Source: Opitutia bacterium
GTDB taxonomy: Bacteria; Verrucomicrobiota; Verrucomicrobiia; Opitutales; Opitutaceae
Reading direction: 5' to 3'
Length of the DNA stretch: 48,537 nucleotides
Assembly (NCBI GenBank): GCA_947474365.1
Contig: CANJIU010000075.1
Coordinates: forward strand, 1-48,537
Of this stretch, positions 16,800-26,315 are shown one piece after another; the stretch's first letter is position 1, and each line of letters opens with the position of its first letter. The notes under the pieces are model-generated. The model had not been told where the DNA came from. It was given only the letters and a program-made list of their open reading frames with translations, and did not search any database. Both the position numbers and the translations under genes were made by a program.

Positions 16800-19616
16800 A
16801 TGAATACTGTCATCCGTCACGCCTTCAGTGCTGGTCTGTTCTCGATCCTATTCCTGTCGCCCGCCCTCGCCCAGGGTGCCCCGGAGGTACCAGAAGGAAA
16901 AGGCGGCCCAACCAAGTCCGATGACGTCGTCACGCTTTCAGTCTTTCAAGTCGACGCGAGTCGCGACACCGGCTACGCGGCGAAAAGCACGCTGGCCGGA
17001 ACACGCTTCAGCACGTCTCTGGCCGACATCGCGGCCTCCGTCAGCGTGCTGACTCCTGACTTCCTGGCCGATATCGGCCTGCACACGTTGAACGAAGCGG
17101 CGACGTTTGTGCCCAGCGTCGATCGAAATCCTGCCGCCGCGGACAACATCAACTTCCAGTTCAGCGGGGCCCGAATCCGTGGCATCGCGGTGACAGAAAA
17201 CTCCATCGACTACTTCACGGTCAACATGCCGTCCGACGAATACAACCTCGAGCAAATGACCGCCAACAAGGGTCCCAATTCCCTGCTTTTTGGCGTCGGC
17301 AATCCCGCGGGCATCCTCAGCAGTATTTCCAAGCGAGCGGATTTCCGGCAGCGGGGCCGGCTCTACACTGAATACGGGCGCTACAACGCTTCGCGCTTCA
17401 CGCTCGATTACAACCTGCCGGTGGTGCCGAAGCGATTCGCCCTTCGGCTCAATCTCCTGCACCGCGACACGGACACGTTTCGCGAGTCCACCGAATGGAA
17501 GGAGGATCGGGCTTTTCTCGCTGGCACCGCAAATCTACTCAAGGGGCCGTCCGCTGAGACTACGCTGCGCTTCAATACCGAGTTTGCCAACGCCCACCGC
17601 ATCCTCGGCCGGCTCCTGACCCCCATCGACGCCGTCACCCGCTGGCAGGCAGCCGGCGGCCCGACCCTCGACGCCGTCCGCCCCGCCGCCGCGCCTGCGG
17701 TGCTCCCCACGAGCCTCGTCAACGCCTCCGGCCAGAACAGCATCGTCGTGGTCGACGGCAGTCAGCAGTCGATTCCCGTGCTCAACTGGATTAACACCGT
17801 GCGCGGCAACAACACCGTGACCAACTCCGGCTTTGGTCCGGGGAGCCCGATTCCACTCGACGTCAACTACTATGGACCTGTGCGCAGTTCGAACTATCGC
17901 AGCCGAAGTTATACCTTCTTTCTCGAGCAGACGATCGGGCGCGATTTTTCCGTCGAGTTGGCATCGTGGGACAATCGCACGATCATTCCGGTCGGGTCGC
18001 GCGGCGGTGGCGGTGACACCGTTACCGTCGACGCCAACCGCCTGCTCCCCAACGGCGCACCCAACCCGAATGTCGGCAAACTCTATACCGAGGGAACGAT
18101 GCGCAGCCAGAACTGGCGTCATTCAACCCGCGAGCAGCGCCTGACCGCCGCGTATGCGCACGATGCCGGGCACCTGCATCGCTGGCTCGGCGAACAGCGC
18201 CTCGGCGTGCTCTTAACGCACCGCGTTTCTGACAGCGCTTTCGACGATCTGCTCGAGGTCAACACGACACCGCTGACCGGTTTCAACGCCCGTCTGGACA
18301 ACGCTCAGAATCGCATCGTGCGCCGCACCTACCTTTTCAATGGCAACGGCAACGTGTGGCTCCCAACGGGAAAGCTCGGTGATTTCGCTCCCATCAATTC
18401 CGGCGGGATCAATTCCGCGCTGCTGCCCGTGCAAAACGTGTCGCACAACATCAACAAGGTCGATTCCGCCGTGGCCGGCCTCCAGAGTTATCTCTTCGAC
18501 AAGCGCCTCACGCTCACGGGCGGCGTGCGCCACGACGATTTAAAGTCGTATGGTTTGGATCCTGCAATCGCGGTGCGTGACGCCCGCGGCGTTTTTCCGA
18601 GTTGGGAGCAGTTGCCGGTCGCAAGCGCCCCACTGCTGGCCTTCGCAGGGAACACGACTACCATCGGCGGCGTGTGGCATGCCGTGCGTGGCCTCAGTTT
18701 TTCGGCGAACCGGTCGGAGACCTTCGATACCGCCTCGTCGCGACCAGATTGGTTTGGCCGCTCGCTCCCAATCGCCTCCGGCTACGGGCGGGATTTCGGC
18801 GTTCGCGTCGATTTGTTCGAAAACCGACTTACCGGCTCGCTCACCCGCTTTGAGAGCGGTATCGCCGGCCAGCAGACCTTTGGCTCACAGGCGATTGGCA
18901 CGCGCGTGTCAGACATCGGCAATGGGCTCAACCGTCAGGACCTGGTTATTTCGTCTCTTGCCGCCGACACTCAGGACACGGATGCCAAGGGCTGGGAACT
19001 CGAGGTCGTCTACAACCCAACCCCGCAATGGCGCATCTCGCTCAATGGGGCGAAACTCGAAAATCGGCTGGCCAACATTACCCCGCGGAGCGTGCAGTTT
19101 CTTCAGGATAAAGTTTACCCGGTCGAAAGTACGAACGGGGCCGTGCGCCTCGCGAGCGGCCGCACCGTCGCGCAGGAAATCGCCCTCATCCGCACCGATG
19201 TGATCAACAACAAAACCTCGCTTGAGGGCCAGCCGGCGACCGAGCTGCGCGAGTGGACCGGCAATCTCGTGACGAATTACGCTTTCGCCACCGGCGCGCT
19301 CCGGGGCGTTTCGGTCGGCGGTTACGTGCAATACCGCGGCCCATCGATTCTCGGCGCTTACCTCGATCCGGTCACGAAGGCCGCCAATCAGTCGCGCCCG
19401 ATTCGTGATCATAGTTATTCACTGGTGGGCCTGAATCTTGGTTATACGTATCGTCTGGAAAAGAAGCGCGAACTGCAATTTCGCCTGAACGTCCGTAATC
19501 TTTTCAATGAGCAGCGCCTGCTCGGCAAGTCGGCCGACGCCACCACCGGCCAAATCCTCACCTGGCAGGTGCAGGAGCCGCTGAAGTGGACGCTGTCCTC
19601 GGCGCTCACGTTCTGA
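16800..19616 (+). CDS. TonB-dependent receptor
   Basis: The product is 938 residues from ATG 16800. A signal peptide (MNTVIRHAFSAGLFSILFLSPALAQ) is followed by a TonB-box-like stretch (DDVVTLSVFQVDAS). The plug reads YAAKSTLAGTRFSTSLADIA, then NEAATFVPSV, FQFSGARIRG and LEQMTANKGPNSLLFG, then VGNPAGILSSISKRADF. The long barrel ends LSSALTF with C-terminal Phe. It has no CarboxypepD_reg or STN domain, and the plug style (RG... MTANKGPNSLLFG) resembles the ferrichrome/OAR-like receptor group that Opitutaceae use widely. It follows the LacI gene by 132 bases that carry candidate operator 2, so uptake is probably controlled by that regulator. The substrate is unknown. Confidence 0.93.
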   Translation: MNTVIRHAFSAGLFSILFLSPALAQGAPEVPEGKGGPTKSDDVVTLSVFQVDASRDTGYAAKSTLAGTRFSTSLADIAASVSVLTPDFLADIGLHTLNEAATFVPSVDRNPAAADNINFQFSGARIRGIAVTENSIDYFTVNMPSDEYNLEQMTANKGPNSLLFGVGNPAGILSSISKRADFRQRGRLYTEYGRYNASRFTLDYNLPVVPKRFALRLNLLHRDTDTFRESTEWKEDRAFLAGTANLLKGPSAETTLRFNTEFANAHRILGRLLTPIDAVTRWQAAGGPTLDAVRPAAAPAVLPTSLVNASGQNSIVVVDGSQQSIPVLNWINTVRGNNTVTNSGFGPGSPIPLDVNYYGPVRSSNYRSRSYTFFLEQTIGRDFSVELASWDNRTIIPVGSRGGGGDTVTVDANRLLPNGAPNPNVGKLYTEGTMRSQNWRHSTREQRLTAAYAHDAGHLHRWLGEQRLGVLLTHRVSDSAFDDLLEVNTTPLTGFNARLDNAQNRIVRRTYLFNGNGNVWLPTGKLGDFAPINSGGINSALLPVQNVSHNINKVDSAVAGLQSYLFDKRLTLTGGVRHDDLKSYGLDPAIAVRDARGVFPSWEQLPVASAPLLAFAGNTTTIGGVWHAVRGLSFSANRSETFDTASSRPDWFGRSLPIASGYGRDFGVRVDLFENRLTGSLTRFESGIAGQQTFGSQAIGTRVSDIGNGLNRQDLVISSLAADTQDTDAKGWELEVVYNPTPQWRISLNGAKLENRLANITPRSVQFLQDKVYPVESTNGAVRLASGRTVAQEIALIRTDVINNKTSLEGQPATELREWTGNLVTNYAFATGALRGVSVGGYVQYRGPSILGAYLDPVTKAANQSRPIRDHSYSLVGLNLGYTYRLEKKRELQFRLNVRNLFNEQRLLGKSADATTGQILTWQVQEPLKWTLSSALTF

Positions 19617-19654
19617 CGGTGCGCCTTCGGGCCCGCACAGGCCCTAATCAACTG

Positions 19655-19953
19655 ATGAATCGCCGGCATTTCCTTCACACCGCCGCGGGGGTGCTTTCGA
19701 GCTGCGCTTTTCCGCTGATCTCTCGTTCGGCCGACCGCTTGAAGTTCGGAAGGAAGCCCAACTTGATCGTTTTCCTGCCGAATCAACAACGGGCCGACAC
19801 CCTCGTTCCTTACGGGAGCGGGCGATCGGCCTGTGGAACAACTTCCCGCAGCATTTCCGCGAACTCATGGCCAACGGCATGCGCTCCGATTATTCCTGGA
19901 ACCATCCCGGGCAGAATTACCTGAACGTGTACGAACACATCCGGGTGAAGTAG
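19655..19953 (+). pseudogene. Chimeric relic: sulfatase start joined to glycogen synthase end
   Basis: From ATG 19655 the DNA encodes a Tat signal (MNRRHFLHTAAGVLSSCAFP) and the opening of a sulfatase (RKPNLIVFLPNQQRADTLV); the usual Asp before QQ is Asn, so a metal ligand is lost. The sulfatase similarity stops near 19818. From 19822, in another frame, the DNA reads AIGLWNNFPQHFRELMANGM, then RSDYSWNHPGQNYLNVYEHI and a stop at 19951-19953. That is the C-terminus of a GlgA-type starch/glycogen synthase. Neither gene is otherwise present here, so a deletion or recombination joined two unrelated gene ends. Confidence 0.78.
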
Positions 19954-20299
19954 GCGGAGCCGGCACCGGCCCGTCTTGCGCAAATATCCGGCTTCCGGTC
20001 TCCCCTACAACGCCGGCGGAAAGAATCTGCCCACCGTCAGCCTGACCGACATCAAGGCCGCCTGGGCAGACTTGCCGTGAAGCACCTGTTGGATGGGCTA
20101 CACGATTTTCGCGGTTCACGTCGTCGTTGGAGAGCTGTTCAAAGTCGAACGGCCCTAAATTTTACGGCGCACCAACTATGACGGATGAACCGCGCGATCA
20201 CCCTAGAAGAATCATGCGCCGCAGCGCGTTTTTTTGAGTCGGCTTCGTCGGGCCTTGCGGTAGGACTTCCGGAGTCTCCCGATTCACGCGTCGTTCCTC
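19954..20299. other. Gene graveyard, remainder
   Basis: A rightward frame ending at TGA 20078-20080 reads RKYPASGLPYNAGGKNLPTV, then SLTDIKAAWADLP, and looks like the end of another real protein that I cannot name. A further frame (WMGYTIFAVHVVVGELFKVE, ending near 20158) may be a membrane-protein tail. A weak hairpin GCGC-CGCA-GCGC with a run of seven T (20216-20235) could be an old terminator. No intact gene is present before the sigma factor. Confidence 0.4.
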
Positions 20300-20890
20300 G
20301 TGGGCTCCCTCCCTCTACCTCTCGGTCTGATTGTCACCACGGATCATTCGCCGTGGTTCTCGGCTGAAGTGCTGCCCCACGAACCGGCTCTCCGCGCCTA
20401 CCTGCGGGGACGATTTCCCGGACTGGCCGATGTGGACGACCTGATTCAGGAAACCTACGCCCGCCTGCTTCGCGCCAAGGTCGCCGGCAAGCTGGCTGAG
20501 GTTCGACCCTACCTTTTCGTCACCGCCCGCAATGCCGCGCTCGACCTCGCTCGTCACAACCAGGTCGCGGCGACCGACAGCATAGGGAATATTGAGCAGT
20601 TATCCGTGGTAGAGGATAGACCCGATGCCGCCGAAACCGCCTCCTATGATCAGGAAATCGAGATCCTCCACGAAGCCATTGCCGCGCTGCCTCCCCGGTG
20701 CCGCGAAGTTCTCATTCTGCGCCGTTTTCAGGGTCTCTCCCACGAAAGGATCGCCCGGCAGTTGAGTATCTCGGTCAACACCGTTGACGCCCAGCTCTGC
20801 TTGGCCGTCTTTCGCTGCCGGCAGTTTCTCCTGCTCCGCGGGGTTTCCCGTGACTGCCTGACGAGTGTGTCCCACCAATCCCGCGCCTAG
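20300..20890 (+). CDS. ECF sigma factor, FecI-like
   Basis: This 196-residue extracytoplasmic-function sigma-70 factor would direct RNA polymerase to the promoter of the nearby TBDR. Region 2 reads EPALRAYLRGRFPGLADVDD, then LIQETYARLLRAK. Region 4 reads ALPPRCREVLILRRFQGLSH, then ERIARQLSISVNTVDAQLC. The start is taken as GTG 20300; a later GTG would also keep both domains. fecR follows after six bases, the standard FecI-FecR pairing for cell-surface signalling from an STN-containing receptor. Confidence 0.9.
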   Translation: MGSLPLPLGLIVTTDHSPWFSAEVLPHEPALRAYLRGRFPGLADVDDLIQETYARLLRAKVAGKLAEVRPYLFVTARNAALDLARHNQVAATDSIGNIEQLSVVEDRPDAAETASYDQEIEILHEAIAALPPRCREVLILRRFQGLSHERIARQLSISVNTVDAQLCLAVFRCRQFLLLRGVSRDCLTSVSHQSRA

Positions 20891-20896
20891 TTCGAC

Positions 20897-21991
20897 ATGC
20901 CTCCTTCGCCTCTGAGTCAAGATACCCCACTGCCTCCTCCGACGGAGAGGGAGGCGGCGGCGCTGGCTTGGTTTTCCCGCTGTCGGCAGGGCCTGTCCGC
21001 CGAGCAGGAAACTGAGTTTCAGAACTGGCTCACGGCTGATCCGCGGCACGCGGCGCTCTTCAACGAATTTGACGGCACTTGGGAGTTGCTGGGCCGGGTA
21101 TCGCCAACCACGCCGATGGCCCTGCCGAACACCCCGAGTTCGTTCCGTCGGGCATCCCTCGTTCGACTGGGTATTTCGGTCGCCGCCGCCGCCGTGCTGG
21201 CGGTCACCTACTTCAGTTGGTGGCGGCCCTCCCACTATTCCGGCGCGGCCAGAACCGCGGTGGGTGAGCTGCGCTCGCTGCAGCTTCCGGACGGCTCCCT
21301 CGTGATGCTGAATACCGACAGTGCACTGACTGCTGCGTTCACCCCCGAACAACGTCGAATCACACTTGAGCGCGGGGAGGCCCATTTCGCCGTCGCGAAA
21401 AATCCCGGGCGTCCCTTCATCGTTGAGGTCGGCGGCATTTCCGTCCGGGCGGTAGGCACGGCCTTCAAGGTCCATTTGGAGACCGACGCCGTCGAGGTGT
21501 TGGTGACAGAGGGCAAAGTACGAGTTGACGACGCCGAAACCGGCAAGAGCCTGCTTACGAGCCCGACCGGCTTGAGTAACGAATCCCTGCCGGCCCTCGG
21601 CCAGCCTGTCCTCGCCTCCGGGCAAAAGGTAGTCCTCGCGTTGCCGACCCCGGTGGACACCCCCGCGAGCCGTCGGGTGGAGGTCGCGGCCATCCCGGTC
21701 TCCCGCGAGGAGATCCAGCGTGAACTCGCCTGGCAGGAACGCCGGCTGGACTTCGAGCTGGCCACGCTCCGCGAGATCGCGGCGGAGTTCAACCGCTACA
21801 ATCATCACAAGCTGGTGATCGGCGATCCGGATCTCGCGCGGAAACGATTTGGCGGTTCATTCCGGCCGGACGACCTGGCTGGATTCGTGCGCATGCTTCA
21901 GCAGAACTTCGGCGTCGCCGTCGATGAAACCGAAAAAGCGACGGTGCTACGGTCCCGGAACCATACAGAACGACATCAGAAGCTGCCGTGA
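20897..21991 (+). CDS. FecR family anti-sigma / signal-transducing membrane protein
   Basis: This 364-residue inner-membrane protein relays the receptor's signal to the sigma factor. An N-terminal DUF4880-like cytoplasmic part (ALAWFSRCRQGLSAEQETEF, then WLTADPRHAALFNEFDGTWE) is followed by one membrane helix (about 90-110, VRLGISVAAAAVLAVTYFSW). The periplasmic FecR domain follows (about 115-215: VGELRSLQLPDGSLVMLNTD, ITLERGEAHFAVAKNPGRPF, VRAVGTAFKVHLE). The end has a secretin/STN-like fold (LDFELATLREIAAEFNRYN, then FRPDDLAGFVRMLQQNFGV). Its stop codon lies in the loop of an intrinsic terminator. Confidence 0.92.
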   Translation: MPPSPLSQDTPLPPPTEREAAALAWFSRCRQGLSAEQETEFQNWLTADPRHAALFNEFDGTWELLGRVSPTTPMALPNTPSSFRRASLVRLGISVAAAAVLAVTYFSWWRPSHYSGAARTAVGELRSLQLPDGSLVMLNTDSALTAAFTPEQRRITLERGEAHFAVAKNPGRPFIVEVGGISVRAVGTAFKVHLETDAVEVLVTEGKVRVDDAETGKSLLTSPTGLSNESLPALGQPVLASGQKVVLALPTPVDTPASRRVEVAAIPVSREEIQRELAWQERRLDFELATLREIAAEFNRYNHHKLVIGDPDLARKRFGGSFRPDDLAGFVRMLQQNFGVAVDETEKATVLRSRNHTERHQKLP

Positions 21992-22008
21992 GGTGGCGGC
22001 TTCTTTTT
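21979..22008 (+). terminator. Intrinsic terminator between fecR and the TBDR gene
   Basis: The stem GAAGCTGCC (21979-21987) pairs with GGCGGCTTC (21995-22003) over nine positions with one G-U pair, around a seven-base loop holding the fecR stop codon, and is followed by five T (22004-22008). It should end most sigma/fecR transcripts, leaving the TBDR gene to its own promoter in 22009-22083, the expected target of the ECF sigma factor. Confidence 0.85.
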
Positions 22009-22083
22009 ACCGTTACGGTTTAGGGTGTTTGGCGGGTCAGTCCGTGGTGTAAATAGGCTGCATGCCTCCGCGGCCGAAAACCC

Positions 22084-25023
22084 ATGACTACCCGACAACC
22101 GAAATTCAAATCCGCGGCCCTGGCGGCGCTCACCTGCATCCTCAGCTTGCTCGTCGCCAGCGCGACCCTCGCGGCTGAGGTGCGAAAGTCGTTTGATATT
22201 CCCGCCGATGAAGCGCTGCGCGCGCTCAAGGTCTTCACGACGCAATCGGGCGAACAACTGCTGTATTCGGCCGACGCCGTGCAGGGCGTGACGACCAATG
22301 CGATCAAGGGAGTGTTTACCGCCCGAGCAGCGCTCGACCAGATGATCAGCGGAACGAGGCTCACGGTGGTGGCGGACAAGGAGAATGGCGCGCTCAGCCT
22401 GTTGAGGATCCCTGACCCAAAAGCTCCCGGGGCGGTGCAGGCGACGAGCAACGCCCAGACCGCCCCAAAGACCAACGATAGCGACGTACTCGTTCTCGGC
22501 GCCTTCGAGGTCACGGCCATCGGCCAGCGCTACGTCAATCAGGATGCCATTCAGTCAAAACGGGTGACGCCCGGAGTCTTCGATTCCATTTCCCAAGATG
22601 ACATCGGCAAGCTGCCGGACATGAACATCGCCGATTCCTTTCAGCGGATACCTGGGATCGCGGCGGAAAATGACGAAGATGAAGGCCGGTTTGTCATCGC
22701 CCGCGGACTACAGCCCGCGTTCAATTATATCACTTTCGAAGGAGTGGCCCTGGCCACCCACGATGCGTTCGGCGGCGGAGGCCGAAACATCAATATCGAA
22801 ACCATTCCGGCCGGCTCAGTGCAGCGTTTGGAGGCCTACAAGACGTTTTTGCCGAACATGGACGCTGCTTCCATTGGCGCGTACCTTAACCTGACGACGA
22901 AGAGCGCTTCGGACAAACCGGGCACCCACGTTTCCGTCGGCCTGCAGGGGATCTATTTTTCCCAGCACGCGATGCCCGCCCGCCCGCATCCCCTCTCGAC
23001 CCGCGAAACCCTCACCTTCAGCCACACTTTTGGAGCGAATGATCGATTTGAGATTCTGCTTTCGGTGGAGGATGTTCGCAAATCGCGCGATCAGGAGAAA
23101 ATCATCCAGGACGCCTACAGCTATTTCAACAGCGCGGGCGCCAGCACAGGCAGTCCCTTGATCGGCAACGGCTTTTCGGTTCCCACCCAGTTTCGCTGGT
23201 ACGCTTACAACAACGACGCGTTCCGGACCGGCATCACGGCCAAGTTTGAGTACAGGCCGACGTCCGCCTTTCGCAGCTATCTGTCGGTTTACAACTTTCG
23301 CCAGAACGACGATGAGGACCGCTTTGGTCATCAGCTGATCAGCCTGGCCGGTATGAGCAACCAGACGGCGACCAGCGGCACCTTTGCCCGCGGCACCGCG
23401 GAGGTTTCCTACACCCACAACGATATCCGGCGGAGGACGGATGGCGCCCACTACCACGCGGAACTGCTTCCGACGGATAGCAGCAAGCTCGCGCTCGATC
23501 TCTCCACTTCGATCACATCCTACTTCAACAGCACGCCTTTCGTCGGCTTTCGGCCGACCGCCGCGAATACCTTGCTGGGGGTAAACTACGATGCCTCCAC
23601 GCAGATTCAGACGTATCAATTCACTTCGCCGGCCGGCGCCGCCTATTTCACCGATCCGGCCAACTACGTGCTCAACAACTACAATTATCGCGTCCTCCAC
23701 ACGTATGAGTACGTCAACAACGGCAAGGTGGCCTACACCTACAACCCGAAAGGGGAGCGGGGACCCTTGGGCTTCGAGGTGGGCGGCGACTATAAGCGGC
23801 TCAGGCGTCAGGTGAACAACCGCCGGCTGAACGTCGCCAACGCCGGCTACCGCCTGGCCAATGCCAATCGCGTGCTCGCCTACACGCCACCGGCGCGGAA
23901 AGAGCCGTTTCTCTTCCTCGACAATGCTGCCTGGGAACGCGCCTTTCAAAAAGGCACCGGCCCTGGATTCACCATCAACCAAAACACCTCATATGAGCAG
24001 TCAGTCGAAGCCGACTTTACCTACCTCGAGGACATCAGCGCCGGCTACCTCATGGGCACCTACCAGTCCAAGCGGTTTCGTGCGGCCGGTGGCTTTCGCT
24101 ACGAAAACGTCGACGCGACGGCTGACACTTTCAAACGGCTGACCGCATCGAACCCCGATCAGTTCATTCCGATCAAGGTTCCGGCGGGTTACAGCAACCT
24201 CCTGCCTTCAGCCACTGGCAGCTTTGAGGTTACGGATCATTTTTGGGCCCGGGCGGGGATCTCGAAGTCCCTGGGTCGCCCCGATCCCTCGGATATTGCC
24301 ACCTTGCAGACCGTCAGCAGCGACGGGCTGACGGTCAACCGCGGCAACCCGGATCTGAAACCCCGCGATGCGCGCAATTACGACCTATCGTTCGAGTATT
24401 ACTTTGCCAAGTCCGCCGGCATTGCCTCGGTCGGGCTTTTCCGGAAGGAGATTTCCAAGGACATCTTCGACCTGACCTCGCAGGAAACAGTGAACGGCGT
24501 CCTGGCCACCGTCACCCAGCCGAGAAATGCCGCGAGTTCAACCATCGAGGGCCTGGAACTCGCGCTGGTGCGCAACCGACTGCCGTTCGTGCCCGCCTGG
24601 CTCGACGGCCTCGGCTTCACTGGGAATATCTCCTTCTTCCACGCGAAATTCAGCTACGTCGACACGAAGGGTGTGGCCTATTCCCGCGACACGATGCCGA
24701 AGCAAATGAAGAAGGTCGCCAACGTCGCACTATCCTACGATTGGAAGAAGAAGGGAGAGGTGCGCGTGGCTTACTCTTTCCGCGACGCCTACCTGCTGTC
24801 GCTCGATGCTGTCAGCCCGTGGCTGAATCAGGGCTGGGCGGCGTACGGCCAATGGGATGTTTCGGGGCGCTATCGGATTTCAAAGACTCTGCACGTCGAT
24901 GCCAGCGTCCGCAATCTGACGGGCGAGCACCGGGTGCATACCCGGGGGCAGAACCTCCAGCTGCTGCACGAGGATGTGGATTCCGGAAAGAGCATCTGGC
25001 TTGGTATCACTTACCGCCGCTAA
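22084..25023 (+). CDS. TonB-dependent transducer-type receptor with STN domain
   Basis: This 979-residue outer-membrane receptor has a signal peptide (to about 30, LVASATLAA) and an N-terminal STN signalling domain (about 33-110: VRKSFDIPADEALRALKVFT, then GVFTARAALDQMISGTRLTV). The plug reads DSISQDDIGKLPDMNIADSF, then QRIPGIAAENDEDEGRFVIA. The barrel belongs to the TonB-Xanth-Caul type (TIGR01782-like), ending WLGITYRR. The STN domain is the piece that contacts FecR, so it should both import a ligand and switch on its own ECF sigma factor encoded just upstream. Xanthomonas and Caulobacter relatives of this type take up oligosaccharides. Confidence 0.93.
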   Translation: MTTRQPKFKSAALAALTCILSLLVASATLAAEVRKSFDIPADEALRALKVFTTQSGEQLLYSADAVQGVTTNAIKGVFTARAALDQMISGTRLTVVADKENGALSLLRIPDPKAPGAVQATSNAQTAPKTNDSDVLVLGAFEVTAIGQRYVNQDAIQSKRVTPGVFDSISQDDIGKLPDMNIADSFQRIPGIAAENDEDEGRFVIARGLQPAFNYITFEGVALATHDAFGGGGRNINIETIPAGSVQRLEAYKTFLPNMDAASIGAYLNLTTKSASDKPGTHVSVGLQGIYFSQHAMPARPHPLSTRETLTFSHTFGANDRFEILLSVEDVRKSRDQEKIIQDAYSYFNSAGASTGSPLIGNGFSVPTQFRWYAYNNDAFRTGITAKFEYRPTSAFRSYLSVYNFRQNDDEDRFGHQLISLAGMSNQTATSGTFARGTAEVSYTHNDIRRRTDGAHYHAELLPTDSSKLALDLSTSITSYFNSTPFVGFRPTAANTLLGVNYDASTQIQTYQFTSPAGAAYFTDPANYVLNNYNYRVLHTYEYVNNGKVAYTYNPKGERGPLGFEVGGDYKRLRRQVNNRRLNVANAGYRLANANRVLAYTPPARKEPFLFLDNAAWERAFQKGTGPGFTINQNTSYEQSVEADFTYLEDISAGYLMGTYQSKRFRAAGGFRYENVDATADTFKRLTASNPDQFIPIKVPAGYSNLLPSATGSFEVTDHFWARAGISKSLGRPDPSDIATLQTVSSDGLTVNRGNPDLKPRDARNYDLSFEYYFAKSAGIASVGLFRKEISKDIFDLTSQETVNGVLATVTQPRNAASSTIEGLELALVRNRLPFVPAWLDGLGFTGNISFFHAKFSYVDTKGVAYSRDTMPKQMKKVANVALSYDWKKKGEVRVAYSFRDAYLLSLDAVSPWLNQGWAAYGQWDVSGRYRISKTLHVDASVRNLTGEHRVHTRGQNLQLLHEDVDSGKSIWLGITYRR

Positions 25024-25035
25024 CCCGGGGCGCTC

Positions 25036-26106
25036 GTGCACTCATTTCGAACCACCCGATCTTCGGCTCTGCTGCTGGCGGCGCTCGGATGGCTGGGCGC
25101 GCCCGGAACCGCAAGGGGAGCCTTGCCCGCGGACTACTGGAACGATCCGGCCGGCTTTTTCGAGCGACAGGCGCAGGTCAGTCTCGCCTCGGCTTCGGAC
25201 CTGCTGGCCAAGTATCCGCCCGGGATCGGAGCTTCGGTTGAGCGTCGCGGTGCACTGACGATCCTCGATCAACTGCTGCACGACGAGGAGGCTGGCCGGC
25301 GCCCGGCGGTGCAGGAGTTCTTTCACGCCCGAATCCGGCAGGCTCTTGGGCAAATCAGGACGACGCGCGTGCTCCAAGGTGCCACCCTCTGGAAGCTCTA
25401 CGACCACGCGTTCGTGCTCCGCACGTCCACGGTGACACTCGCCTTCGACCTCACTCGGGCGGGCAGTGCCGGGGTCGAGGGCTTCGTGGTCGCAGAAGAG
25501 GTCATTCGCGATCTAGTTGGGCAATGCGACGTCCTGTTTGTGAGTCACCTGCACAAGGACCACGCCGACGAAGAGGTGGCGCGCCTCTTCCTGGCCCAAG
25601 GCAAACCGGTGATCGCACCTATCGGCGTGTGGGCCAACCGGGAGTTTCACCCCAAGGTTACCCACCTGCGCCGTGAATTGGGCAGCATTCAAACCCTCGC
25701 CTTACCAGCCGGCCGGCCGGAATTGAAAGTAACGGTTTTTCCGGGTCATCAGCGTGTCGTCGAAAACAACGTTGTCCTCGTAACCACGGCCGAGGGTCTG
25801 CGCATCTGCCATACCGGCGATCAGAACGAACCGAAAGACCATGGCTGGATTGACCAGATCGGCGCCGAGCAGGAGACCGACATTCTCCTGGTCAACTGTT
25901 GGTCGCCTGACTTGGGCCGCCTGATTCGAGGATCAAAGGCCCGAATTGTGATCCCCGGACACGAGAATGAACTTGGCCATGTGGTGCTGCATCGCGAGCC
26001 GTACTGGCTGACGGTCGACCGCCTGGCTGCCCTTGAACCGGTCAACGCCGTGATCATGACCTGGGGTGAGAAGTTTCACTACGAGCGGGTGCCGCAGGCA
26101 CCGTGA
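25036..26106 (+). CDS. Exported metallo-beta-lactamase-fold hydrolase
   Basis: The product is 356 residues from GTG 25036, twelve bases after the TBDR stop, so it is probably co-transcribed. A signal peptide (SSALLLAALGWLGAPGTARG) precedes a long alpha-helical N-terminal segment (30-115). The MBL domain has the zinc motif SHLHKDH (H171, H173, D175, H176), a later GD metal ligand (ICHTGDQNE) and a final His in IVIPGHENELGH. The fold resembles UlaG-like or YtnP-like MBL hydrolases, which open lactones or esters. Placement in a receptor/sigma cluster suggests it acts in the periplasm on the imported compound; the substrate is not known. Confidence 0.87.
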   Translation: MHSFRTTRSSALLLAALGWLGAPGTARGALPADYWNDPAGFFERQAQVSLASASDLLAKYPPGIGASVERRGALTILDQLLHDEEAGRRPAVQEFFHARIRQALGQIRTTRVLQGATLWKLYDHAFVLRTSTVTLAFDLTRAGSAGVEGFVVAEEVIRDLVGQCDVLFVSHLHKDHADEEVARLFLAQGKPVIAPIGVWANREFHPKVTHLRRELGSIQTLALPAGRPELKVTVFPGHQRVVENNVVLVTTAEGLRICHTGDQNEPKDHGWIDQIGAEQETDILLVNCWSPDLGRLIRGSKARIVIPGHENELGHVVLHREPYWLTVDRLAALEPVNAVIMTWGEKFHYERVPQAP

Positions 26107-26315
26107 ATTTCGTGCGAGATCCCGGCCGACTGGAGTATCCACCGCGTCGGCTTTAACGAGGTTGTCGCGGAGATCGGCGCCAGCTTGGCGCGTCCACAAA
26201 GGCACTGTCAGCGACACGCTCGACTTTGCTGGGAAGACGGTCGGCAGGCTGAAAAGTTCTGTCTCATGAGTTTTGCTGACAACACGGAAACGCAACTGAC
26301 GACCAGCAGTTCTGG

